A stretch of 64,000 nucleotides of DNA from CADDYT01 sp035294125. Its GTDB lineage: Bacteria > Chloroflexota > Ktedonobacteria > Ktedonobacterales > Ktedonobacteraceae. The stretch covers positions 148,464 through 212,463 of the forward strand of contig DATGLM010000005.1 of NCBI GenBank assembly GCA_035294125.1, written 5' to 3'. The notes beneath the pieces were generated by a model. It did no database searches. It was not told the origin of the DNA and saw nothing but the letters and a program-made list of their open reading frames with translations. Below, one piece after another: positions 49,110 to 57,193 of this stretch. The position numbers were made by a program, and so were the translations under genes. Numbering within the stretch: position 1 is the first letter of the stretch; the number at the start of each line of letters is the position of its first letter.

Positions 49110-49400
49110 TATTCTGCCGTTTGTGGTGATAGCAGATAGAAAGGAGGAATACTCGAAACAGGAACCGCTAAAAACACGACTGTATCGTTGACTTCATTTC
49201 TCGATAGAGTCCATCGCCCTCTCTTACAAGGACGAGCCGGAAGCCATCCACGGCGTTGTGGATGACCTACCCTACTTAGCAGGCGGCATGCCTGTGATGA
49301 GAGTAGCAAATACTGAGAGGCGAAACATGGTGTTTGCCACCCTCTAAAACGGCAAGGACCTGTTTCATCCCGTGTCTCTTTGTGAAAGGTGGGAGCTTCA
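49110..49400 (+). other. Long untranslated leader of the SatP-like gene
   Basis: About 290 nt without a convincing reading frame separate the operator from the start codon. A good ribosome site (AAAGGAGG at about 49139-49146) has no start codon after it. Several short inverted segments (for example around GCAGGCGGCATGCCTGTG, 49279-49296) suggest RNA structure. I cannot match it to a known riboswitch class. Confidence 0.35.
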
Positions 49401-50033
49401 ATGGCTCAATATGCGCAATCAGCTACACATGCGGAACCTGTCGAATCCGCCGGCGGCATTGCAAATGCCGCACCCCTTGGTCTGAGCGCCTTCGCGCTGA
49501 CCACAGCTGTCTTGAGTTGCGTCAACGCAGGTTTCATTGTTCCCTCAACTGCTGTTAACATCTTCATAGGTCTGGCCCTGTTCTATGGTGGTGGTGTCCA
49601 GATTCTGGCCGGTATGTGGGAGTTTAAGCGCGGCAATGTCATCCCCGCAACAGCCTTCTCTTCTTACGGTGGCTTCTGGGTTGCTACTGCGGTCATCTTC
49701 ATTCCCGGTTTCGGCATTCTGCAGGCTCTCAACAGCGCGGGTACTTTGCATCAGGCATTGGGACTCTTCTTCCTCTGCTGGGCGATCTTCACCGCTCTGG
49801 TATTCCTGGCTGCTCTGAGAACCAACATTGCCCTGCTTCTCGTGCTTGGCTTCCTGTTCTTGACCTACCTGCTGCTTACTATCGCCCAACTGATGGGAGG
49901 CAACCTTGTCACCACAATGATCGGTGGATGGCTTGGCATTGTCACCGCTCTGGTGGCCTGGTACACGGCTCTGGCGGACATGCTCGTCTCGGCTAACGGG
50001 GCCTTCAGGTTGCCTGTAGGTCATCTCGGCTAG
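49401..50033 (+). CDS. SatP/GPR1/FUN34/YaaH-family acetate transporter
   Basis: A 210-residue protein with six membrane helices. The family signature NPAPLGL appears near residue 26 as NAAPLGLSAFALTT, with one change. Other marks are FYGGGVQILAGMWEFKRGN and SSYGGFWVA. These proteins move acetate or succinate with protons through hexameric channels. ATG 49401 is chosen since GGGAG lies six bases upstream. The gene sits behind a long leader and a palindromic operator, so uptake is likely induced. The 253 nt that follow hold no gene I can support. Confidence 0.9.
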   Translation: MAQYAQSATHAEPVESAGGIANAAPLGLSAFALTTAVLSCVNAGFIVPSTAVNIFIGLALFYGGGVQILAGMWEFKRGNVIPATAFSSYGGFWVATAVIFIPGFGILQALNSAGTLHQALGLFFLCWAIFTALVFLAALRTNIALLLVLGFLFLTYLLLTIAQLMGGNLVTTMIGGWLGIVTALVAWYTALADMLVSANGAFRLPVGHLG

Positions 50034-50286
50034 GATCACTGGTCATCATCTGGATCGGTTTCCTTATCGGCAAGAGCAAGGTGAGGAACCAGAGCGACAC
50101 GAGGGGATATCACTGGCCGGAGAATCAGGAACAGGCCGGCTCACCGGCGCGGAATCCACCACAAACGGCACGCAGTATCGTATTGTCTGGTTATGGTATC
50201 CCCTCTCTTCCTGAAAGCCCTGGCTGCATATGAAAGAACGACCAGTTGGAATAACCCCATGCAGTCTGTGGCGGGCAAGGTGAAAT

Positions 50287-52422
50287 ATGGACAGGAGAAA
50301 TCGCCGCCACTGGAAGAGTCTGTACCGGCGGCATCATTTAACGAGAATATCTTATTCTTCTCTTGTGCAGTTTCTCAAAACGCATCGTCGTATGCTTTTA
50401 ACCGGCTTCTTGCTTTGTGCCCTGCTGATCTTGCTGTTTGGAGTTGTCAGTCTGCTTCCTGCCCCTGCCATGAGCCAGCCTCCTGCAGGTGTAGCGGTTG
50501 TGAACTATACGACCTTTCTCGCTCAAATGCGAACCGGTAATGTACATTCGGTGACCATTCAAGACAATCAGATAATCGGAGAGCTGGTTCACCCGCTTCC
50601 GGGCTATCACACGTCGGATAATCAGGCGGATAATGCTTTTAATCTCAGCTCATCCAATCTATCGCTTCCCCCAGTTGATCCAGCTTATCTGATCGATACT
50701 CCCTTTCCTGCCCACGGCAGTGACACCCTTGTTCCTTTCCTTCTGTCTAAAAGGGTCGCAATCCAGACATTACCGACTGCTCGTCCATCTCCACTGCTCC
50801 CGTTTCTCTACCAGTTTCTCTATAAGTTCGCTCCTCTCTTCCTGTTTGTGATTCTCTTATCCGCGTTGTCAGGTTCGACGAGAAAGGGTTTGCTTTCGTC
50901 AGATATGCGGCGGCAGTATAGCTCTATAACGAAAAGCCATCCACGCCGTTGCGGGGACGGTCAGGAGAGAGCGGTTGCCGCGCGTGCGACTGACCAACAA
51001 TCTGTTTCACTGCGGGCTTCCAGACCGTCAGTGACCTTTGCGGACGTGGCGGGCATCGATGAGGTGCGTGCTGAACTCGAAGAGGTGGTACAGTTCTTGC
51101 GCTGCCCGCAGCGATTTGATCGCCTGGGAGCGCATATTCCGCGTGGTGTTGTTCTGGTTGGCGCGCCGGGAACCGGCAAAACACTGCTGGCAAAGGCGGT
51201 CGCAGGCGAGGCGAAGGTCCCCTTTTTCAATATGAGCGCATCCGAATTTGTTGAGATGTTTGTTGGAGTGGGGGCCAGCAGGGTGCGCGATCTCTTTCAG
51301 CAGGCGCGGCAGTCGGCCCCGTGCGTCGTCTTTATTGATGAAATCGATGCCGTGGGCCGCAAGCGCTCGACCCTCTCGCTCGATCAGGGAGAGCGAGATC
51401 AGACACTCAACCAGTTGCTGGTCGAGCTTGATGGGTTTGAGGAGCGCTGCGCGGTGGTCGTGTTAGCGGCAACCAATCGTATAGATATGCTCGATCCGGC
51501 GCTCCTGCGTCCCGGTCGCTTCGATCGTCGAATTGCCCTCTCGCTCCCTGATCGTGCCGGGCGTGAAGCCATTCTCCGTGTGCATACACGTTGTACTCCG
51601 TTGCATGAAGGAGTATGCCTTGCGGAACTGGCCGGAATGACAACGGGCATGAGCGGCGCGGATCTGGAAAATCTCGTCAATGAAGCGGCCCTGTGCGCGG
51701 CCAGACGTAACCTGGATGAGCTGACGCGGGACTGTTTTGAAGAAGCTTTGGTGCGAGTGCAGCTAGGCGCGCAGCGCCACCTTGTTATGAGCGAGGCCGA
51801 GCGCCGTATCGTTGCTTTCCACGAAAGTGGTCATGCCTTGCTCGCCTTCTACCTGCCCGGCGCTGGCGTCGTCTCTCGTATCACCATTCTCCCACACGGA
51901 CAGCGCCTGGGGGCCACACAATTTGTCCAGGAGGAAGACCATTACAATGCCAGCCGTGAGACGCTGCTGGAACGCATCTCCATTAGCCTGGCCGGGCGGG
52001 TCGCCGAAGAGCTGACCTTCGGGCCGGAAGGCATCACGACGGGAGCTGAGGATGACCTGCGCACCGCCACGAAACTGGCCTGGCAGATGGTGACCCACTG
52101 GGGGATGAGCAAACAAATCGGTCCCGTTTTCGTCGATTCCTGGCATTCCATAAGAGGCGAACCCGTAGTGTCATCTGCTGGTACTGTGTCGGCGCCGGAA
52201 ACGCGCTATCTGAACAGCAGGGAGATGGCGGCCATGATTGATAGCGAAGTGCAATCCATCCTGCGCGAAGCGTACACAATAGCTCGTGATCTCCTGAGCT
52301 CCCATTACGACCGGCTTGCATTGCTTGCTCAGACGTTGATGGCATGCGAACACCTCAATCGCGCGCAGTTTGAGGCCCTGCTAAAAGGGGAAAATACTGA
52401 TCCTGTTGGTCAGATTGAATAG
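50287..52422 (+). CDS. ftsH: FtsH-like ATP-dependent zinc metalloprotease
   Basis: A 711-residue membrane protease. Two membrane helices (about 36-58 and 180-197) enclose an extracytoplasmic domain. The AAA domain has Walker A GAPGTGKT (292-299), the pore segment FVEMFVG (321-327), Walker B VVFIDEIDAVG and the second region of homology (ATNRIDMLDPALLRPGRFDR). The peptidase has HESGH (512-516) and a third zinc ligand near Asp590. A basic, serine-rich linker of about 45 residues between the second helix and the AAA domain is longer than usual, and the N-terminus is extended. It may be a second FtsH paralogue rather than the housekeeping one. Confidence 0.9.
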   Translation: MDRRNRRHWKSLYRRHHLTRISYSSLVQFLKTHRRMLLTGFLLCALLILLFGVVSLLPAPAMSQPPAGVAVVNYTTFLAQMRTGNVHSVTIQDNQIIGELVHPLPGYHTSDNQADNAFNLSSSNLSLPPVDPAYLIDTPFPAHGSDTLVPFLLSKRVAIQTLPTARPSPLLPFLYQFLYKFAPLFLFVILLSALSGSTRKGLLSSDMRRQYSSITKSHPRRCGDGQERAVAARATDQQSVSLRASRPSVTFADVAGIDEVRAELEEVVQFLRCPQRFDRLGAHIPRGVVLVGAPGTGKTLLAKAVAGEAKVPFFNMSASEFVEMFVGVGASRVRDLFQQARQSAPCVVFIDEIDAVGRKRSTLSLDQGERDQTLNQLLVELDGFEERCAVVVLAATNRIDMLDPALLRPGRFDRRIALSLPDRAGREAILRVHTRCTPLHEGVCLAELAGMTTGMSGADLENLVNEAALCAARRNLDELTRDCFEEALVRVQLGAQRHLVMSEAERRIVAFHESGHALLAFYLPGAGVVSRITILPHGQRLGATQFVQEEDHYNASRETLLERISISLAGRVAEELTFGPEGITTGAEDDLRTATKLAWQMVTHWGMSKQIGPVFVDSWHSIRGEPVVSSAGTVSAPETRYLNSREMAAMIDSEVQSILREAYTIARDLLSSHYDRLALLAQTLMACEHLNRAQFEALLKGENTDPVGQIE

Positions 52423-52605
52423 CTGTGGGCCGGACGACAACGCTCTTAACGAGGTGATTTTGAAGGAATAGCTTTGAGTGGCAGTGTGATACAATACTCA
52501 CTAGCAAGAACGTTTTCGTGTAAACGAATAAGGGCTATATTGCTGATTTGAGCAGAGACAGTTGGAGAAATTGGAGAGTGCCTCAACGAGGAGGAGCTTG
52601 CAAAC

Positions 52606-54351
52606 ATGCTTGAGCAAAAATCGACGGAAAACAGGGAGAATAACGAGCAACGGCCCCTGTACGAGCAGGGGACGTTGTTTGATAAGGCGGAACTGGAACG
52701 CTTGAAAGTAGAGCGCAGGCGCTGGGAAGAGACAACGGTGCAGAAGTCGCTGGAGCGGATGCCGGAACGCGAGTACCTGATGACTACGTCTAGCGTGCCG
52801 GTCAACCGTGTCTACACGCCGCAGGATATGGAGCATGTGGATTATAACCGCGACATCGGTTTGCCGGGTGAATATCCCTTTACACGCGGAGTGCAGCCGA
52901 CGATGTACCGCGCAAAGCCCTGGACAATGCGCATGTTCGCGGGCTTCGGCACGGCGGAGGATACGAACAGGCGCTTTAAGTACCTGCTCTCGCAGGGCCA
53001 GACGGGTCTTTCGACGGCCTTTGACATGCCAACGCTCTACGGCTATGATACCGATCATCCGCTGGCCGCTGGTGAGTTTGGCAAGTGCGGCGTGGCCGTC
53101 TCTTCGCTGGCCGATATGGAGATTCTCTTCGCCGACCTGCCCCTTGATAAGATCACAACCTCGATGACCATTAATAGCCCGGCGGCGGTGATCTGGGCCA
53201 TGTATATCGTCAACGCGGAGAAGCAGGGTTATCCACGGGCGAAGCTGGGCGGCACGCTGCAAAACGATATCTTGAAGGAGTACAGCGCGCAGAAGGAGTT
53301 TCTCTTCCCGCCTGAGCCATCGATGCGTCTGGTGGTCGATACTATCGAGTTCGGTACGCGCTATATGCCGAAGTGGAACACCATCAGCATCAGCGGCTAT
53401 CATATTCGCGAGGCTGGGGCCACCGCCGTACAGGAACTGGCCTTCACCCTGGCCGATGGGCTGGCCTATGTCGATGCGGCTCTGAAGCGCGGGCTAAAAA
53501 TTGACGAGTTCGCGCCGCGCCTCTCATTTTTCTTCGATGTGCATAACGACTTCTTCGAGGAGATCGCCAAGTTCCGCGCCGGTCGCCGCATCTGGGCGCG
53601 CATTATGCGCGAGCGCTATGGGGCGAAAGACCAGCGCTCGTGGCTGCTGCGCACGCACGCGCAGACGGCAGGGGTCTCGCTGACGGCTCAGCAGCCCGAT
53701 AACAATATCGTGCGCACGACCATCCAGGCGCTGGCAGCCGTGCTCGGCGGCACCAACTCGCTGCACACCAACTCCCTCGACGAGGCGCTGGCCTTGCCTA
53801 CCGAAAAGGCTGCGCTGATCGCCCTGCGCACGCAGCAGATCATCGCCAGCGAAAGTGGCGTCGTCAACACTGTTGACCCCCTGGGCGGCTCGTACTTCGT
53901 CGAATCACTGACCGATCAGACAGAGGAGGCGGTGATGAAGTATCTGGACCAGATCGAGTCGCTGGGGGGCGTCATGGCCTGCATCCAGAACGGCTTCTTC
54001 CAGCGCGAGATCGCCGAGTCGGCCTACCGCTACCAGCAGGAGATCGACCAGCACAGACGCACCATCGTGGGTGTCAACGACTACGTTATGGACGAAGAGA
54101 TCAAGGTGCCGACGCTCTACATCGACCGCGTGGGCGAACGGGCGCAGATTGAGCGCCTCCAGCGCGTGCGCCGCGAGCGCGATCAGGTTGCCGTGCGCCG
54201 CGCCCTTGACAACCTGCGGCGCGTGGCCGAGGGAACGGAAAACACCATGCCAGCCATTATCGAGGCCGTCAAAGCCTACGCCACCCTTGGCGAAATCATG
54301 GATGTCTTCCGCTCCGTCTTCGGTGAATACATGGAGCCTGCGGTGTTTTAA
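52606..54351 (+). CDS. icmA: Acyl-CoA mutase large subunit, isobutyryl-CoA mutase type
   Basis: A 581-residue substrate-binding TIM barrel of the B12-dependent acyl-CoA mutases, without the C-terminal cobalamin domain of methylmalonyl-CoA mutase. Core motifs are AGFGTAEDTNRRF, GLSTAFDMPTLYGYDTDHP and SISGYHIREAGAT (Tyr265, His266). At the two positions that set substrate choice it has Phe111 (MRMFAGFG; Tyr89 in methylmalonyl-CoA mutase) and Gln229 (KEYSAQKEF; Arg207 there), the pair of isobutyryl-CoA mutase. It should interconvert isobutyryl-CoA and butyryl-CoA with a separate small B12 subunit, which is not in this window. A G-protein chaperone is also absent here. Confidence 0.85.
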   Translation: MLEQKSTENRENNEQRPLYEQGTLFDKAELERLKVERRRWEETTVQKSLERMPEREYLMTTSSVPVNRVYTPQDMEHVDYNRDIGLPGEYPFTRGVQPTMYRAKPWTMRMFAGFGTAEDTNRRFKYLLSQGQTGLSTAFDMPTLYGYDTDHPLAAGEFGKCGVAVSSLADMEILFADLPLDKITTSMTINSPAAVIWAMYIVNAEKQGYPRAKLGGTLQNDILKEYSAQKEFLFPPEPSMRLVVDTIEFGTRYMPKWNTISISGYHIREAGATAVQELAFTLADGLAYVDAALKRGLKIDEFAPRLSFFFDVHNDFFEEIAKFRAGRRIWARIMRERYGAKDQRSWLLRTHAQTAGVSLTAQQPDNNIVRTTIQALAAVLGGTNSLHTNSLDEALALPTEKAALIALRTQQIIASESGVVNTVDPLGGSYFVESLTDQTEEAVMKYLDQIESLGGVMACIQNGFFQREIAESAYRYQQEIDQHRRTIVGVNDYVMDEEIKVPTLYIDRVGERAQIERLQRVRRERDQVAVRRALDNLRRVAEGTENTMPAIIEAVKAYATLGEIMDVFRSVFGEYMEPAVF

Positions 54352-54383
54352 AGAAGTTGCACGGGCGAGCTTTCACAAAGGTT

Positions 54384-54446
54384 CGAGGCAGTCGCCACAG
54401 GCTCCAACAGTCCCCCGGACTGTTGGAGCCTGTGGCGACTGCCTCG
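54384..54446. terminator. 30-bp perfect hairpin after the mutase gene
   Basis: Arms 54384-54413 and 54417-54446 are perfectly complementary around a 3-nt loop (CCC). It begins 33 nt after the stop of the mutase gene and ends 47 nt before the GNAT gene. There is no T-run, so it may be an RNA-stabilising or REP-like hairpin, or a rho-assisted terminator. Confidence 0.65.
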
Positions 54447-54492
54447 GCCTCTCCAACCTGTCTCAACGCTCGCGAGAGAAAAAGGATAACGT

Positions 54493-55377
54493 ATGGCAGA
54501 AGAGATTGATGGAGGTAGACGGGGGCTGGTGAAGAAACGGCGCTTGAATGAGGCGGAACTGGCGGAGGTGGAGGAACTGGCGCAGGTGTGTGATGCCTAT
54601 GAAGATTTGCACCTGCGCTTGAGCGTAGAGCAGATGCGCACTCGCACGGGGAAGGAAAGCAACGATTTTCTCTTTTATGAAGATGGCCGACTCGTCGGGG
54701 CGCTGGCGCTTTCCGATTATGGCAAGGAGAAGCGGGAAGTGATCCTGATGGTGCATCCGTACCATCGCCGCCGCGGCATCGCTTCCGCGTTGCTGGCTGC
54801 TGCGCGCAAGGATGCCAGGCGGCGTGGGATTGAGCGGCTGGCGCTGGTGTGCGAGCGTTTCTCCCGCTCCGGCAATGCCTTCATCGGGACGGTTGGCGCG
54901 CAGTATGACTTTTCTGAGCATCACATGGAGCTGCGGGAGTTCAAAGAGCGTGGGGATTTCTCCGAGCAGTTGCGGCTGGTGCGGGCCGTACCCACGGATG
55001 TAGGCGAGATTGCCCGTGTTACTGCCGCCAGTTTTGGGGAGTCGGAGGAGCGCATCAAGCCCCACATCGCGAAAGATATAGCCGCGCCAGAGCGGCAGTA
55101 TTATATTGCGAAGCTGGGCGAGGAGGTGGTTGGCACCTTCAATCTCTACATCACCGGTGAAAGTACCGGCATCTACGCCTTCGCGGTCGCCCCGCGCTAT
55201 CGACGGCGCGGCTTCGGACGGCAGATGTTGGAGCAGATTATCAGGCAGATACGAGCAGAGAGCAGCAAGCGCATCACGCTCGAAGTCGAGACTACCAATA
55301 CAAACGCCATCGCTCTCTATCAATCCACCGGCTTTCGCCCGGTCACAACATACGGCTACTACGAACTGGAAGTATAG
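54493..55377 (+). CDS. Tandem GNAT-domain N-acetyltransferase
   Basis: A 294-residue protein with two GNAT folds. The first (about residues 15-150) has the acetyl-CoA loop VHPYHRRRGIASALLAAA, the second (about 160-294) has VAPRYRRRGFGRQMLEQII and the final LYQSTGFRPVTTYGYYEL typical of RimI-like enzymes. Duplicated GNAT proteins such as MshD acetylate small thiols or amines, but nothing fixes the substrate here. It precedes prmA by 24 nt and may be co-transcribed with the two rRNA/ribosomal-protein methyltransferases. Confidence 0.87.
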   Translation: MAEEIDGGRRGLVKKRRLNEAELAEVEELAQVCDAYEDLHLRLSVEQMRTRTGKESNDFLFYEDGRLVGALALSDYGKEKREVILMVHPYHRRRGIASALLAAARKDARRRGIERLALVCERFSRSGNAFIGTVGAQYDFSEHHMELREFKERGDFSEQLRLVRAVPTDVGEIARVTAASFGESEERIKPHIAKDIAAPERQYYIAKLGEEVVGTFNLYITGESTGIYAFAVAPRYRRRGFGRQMLEQIIRQIRAESSKRITLEVETTNTNAIALYQSTGFRPVTTYGYYELEV

Positions 55378-55401
55378 CTAATCTGGAATGAGGAAGAAGA
55401 T

Positions 55402-56325
55402 ATGCGTTGGTTGGAGTTGACGGTGCGCGTCCATCCCGAGGCTGTAGAGTCGGTAAGCGAGCTATTGAGCCGCTACACGACGGGCGGGGTGGCGATTGAG
55501 GAGCCGATTGAGCTGCTGGACGAGGGGCAGGAATATCGCGTGCTCCCTGGCCAGCCGGTGGATGTGCACGCTTACGTACCGCTGGATGGAACCGAGGAGG
55601 AGGCACGGCAGCGCGTGGCCGAGGGCCTGTGGCATCTGGGAAGCCTGGGGCCACATTTCGTGGGCGAGCTGCAAACGCGCGCGCTGAACGAAGAGGACTG
55701 GGCCAATGCCTGGAAGGAGTTTTTCTACGTCACACATATCGGCGGACGGCTGGTCATCCGCCCATCGTGGCGCGAATATACGCCGACGGATGAGGAGGTG
55801 GTGCTGACGCTCGACCCCGGTATGGCCTTTGGCACGGGTCTGCATCCCACCACGCGGCTCTGCCTGGAACAGGTTGAACGCCTCACGCGGCCCGGTATGC
55901 GCGTCTTCGATGTCGGTACCGGTTCGGGCATTCTGGCCCTCGCCGCCGCGAAGCTTGGCGCGAGCAGCGTCTACTGCATCGATAACAGCAGCATCGCGGT
56001 AGAGAGCGCCAGCGCAAATGTGGCAGTCAACGAGCTGAGCGACCGCGTGAGCGTGAAGCTGGGAACGCTCGATGAGCAGGAGGCAGCGCGCCTGCAAGGG
56101 CAGTTCGATCTTGTGCTGGTCAACATCCTCGCCCACATCATCGGTGGCATGGCCCCTCAGATCGCGCAGGTCATTGTCCCCGGCGGCTTGCTCGTCGCCA
56201 GCGGCATCATCGAGGCGCGCCGTCTCGATGCCGAGCAGCCCCTGCTTGCCGCCGGTCTTGAACTGATCGACAGCGCCATGATCGACGATTGGGTGGCGCT
56301 GGTGATGAGGAAGCCGGAAAAATAG
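55402..56325 (+). CDS. prmA: Ribosomal protein L11 methyltransferase PrmA
   Basis: A 307-residue protein: an N-terminal L11-recognition domain (about residues 1-100) and a SAM-dependent methyltransferase domain with LDPGMAFGTGLHPTTRLCLE (about 137-156), motif I VFDVGTGSGILALAAAKLGA and LVNILAHII, the PrmA form of the catalytic motif. It trimethylates lysines and the N-terminus of L11. Its stop is directly followed by the ATG of rsmE (0 nt), a pairing common in bacteria. Confidence 0.93.
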   Translation: MRWLELTVRVHPEAVESVSELLSRYTTGGVAIEEPIELLDEGQEYRVLPGQPVDVHAYVPLDGTEEEARQRVAEGLWHLGSLGPHFVGELQTRALNEEDWANAWKEFFYVTHIGGRLVIRPSWREYTPTDEEVVLTLDPGMAFGTGLHPTTRLCLEQVERLTRPGMRVFDVGTGSGILALAAAKLGASSVYCIDNSSIAVESASANVAVNELSDRVSVKLGTLDEQEAARLQGQFDLVLVNILAHIIGGMAPQIAQVIVPGGLLVASGIIEARRLDAEQPLLAAGLELIDSAMIDDWVALVMRKPEK

Positions 56326-57117
56326 ATGCATCGTTTTTTTGTAGCACCGGAATTGTTGAAGGGAAAAGAGACGCTGACGCTGCCGGAGAAACTGGCCCAC
56401 CAGGTACGGGATGTGCTGCATCTGGTCGTGGGCGAGCCACTGGCGCTGCTGGACAATAGCGGCGACGAGGTGCTGGCCGAGGTGGTAAAAAGCGGTCGCG
56501 CCAGTGTGGAGGTGCGGCTGCTGGAGCGATATACTGGCAAGCCGGAATCGCCGGTGCGCGTCTTGCTCTGCCAGGGCTTGCTCAAATCGGCGCGCTTTGA
56601 GTGGATTCTGGAAAAGGGAACGGAACTGGGCGTCTCCACCTTCGCGCCCATCCTCTGCCGCCGTTCGATGGCGGGGTTGGAGGATGCTGGCCCATCCAAG
56701 ATACGACGCTGGCAGCGCATCATTCAGGAGGCCGCCGAACAGTGCGGGCGCTCGCGTCTTCCCATCCTGACCCCCGTCCGCCCGCTCATGCATGCCCTTA
56801 ACGATATTCCACGCGGCGCGCTGGCCCTTATCCCCTGGGAAGAGGAACATGGTACTTCGCTGCGTGAGGCGTTGACCTCCTTCTCTGTTGGCAGACGACT
56901 GCAGGCGGGGGTGGACAGGCCGCCTGCACAGCCGCTCACTGTAGTGCTCTTTATCGGGCCAGAAGGCGGGTTGATGGCCGAAGAGGTGAAGCTGGCGCAG
57001 CGCCATGGCGTGCAGCCTGTCTCACTTGGCCCACGCATTTTGCGGGCTGAGACGGCGGCACTGACGGCTGTTGCGAACGTGATGTACCAGCTAGAACAGC
57101 CTTCCCAACAGGATTGA
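56326..57117 (+). CDS. rsmE: 16S rRNA (uracil-1498-N3)-methyltransferase RsmE
   Basis: A 263-residue SPOUT methyltransferase. It has an N-terminal PUA-like domain (HRFFVAPELLKGKETLTLPE) and the knotted C-terminal domain with GTELGVSTFAPILCRRS, EAAEQCGRSRLP, LFIGPEGGLMAEE and LGPRILRAETAALTA, all diagnostic for RsmE. It methylates U1498 of 16S rRNA. It starts on the base after the prmA stop codon and is translationally linked to it. Confidence 0.94.
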   Translation: MHRFFVAPELLKGKETLTLPEKLAHQVRDVLHLVVGEPLALLDNSGDEVLAEVVKSGRASVEVRLLERYTGKPESPVRVLLCQGLLKSARFEWILEKGTELGVSTFAPILCRRSMAGLEDAGPSKIRRWQRIIQEAAEQCGRSRLPILTPVRPLMHALNDIPRGALALIPWEEEHGTSLREALTSFSVGRRLQAGVDRPPAQPLTVVLFIGPEGGLMAEEVKLAQRHGVQPVSLGPRILRAETAALTAVANVMYQLEQPSQQD

Positions 57118-57193
57118 CCAGACGCTCGCTTCATGCTATGATAGGGCAGCATAATTATTCCTCAAGTTAACGGTCAAACGATGAGAACAAAGC

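Noticed and set aside
49109..49309. 66-codon minus-strand frame in the leader of the acetate transporter
   Set aside because: No ribosome site, composition typical of random frame, and it would run antisense through the operator and leader.
50039..50233. 64-codon plus-strand open stretch after satP with a hydrophobic start (LVIIWIGFLIGKSK)
   Set aside because: It looks like the start of a small membrane protein, but no ATG, GTG or TTG begins the frame and no ribosome site is present.
54381..54400. GGTTCGA-like stretch reminiscent of a tRNA T-loop
   Set aside because: It belongs to one arm of a 30-bp perfect hairpin; no cloverleaf can be drawn around it.
55462..57006. 514-codon minus-strand open frame across prmA and rsmE
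   Set aside because: Shadow of two clearly recognised plus-strand genes; composition is low-complexity and no domain is recognisable.
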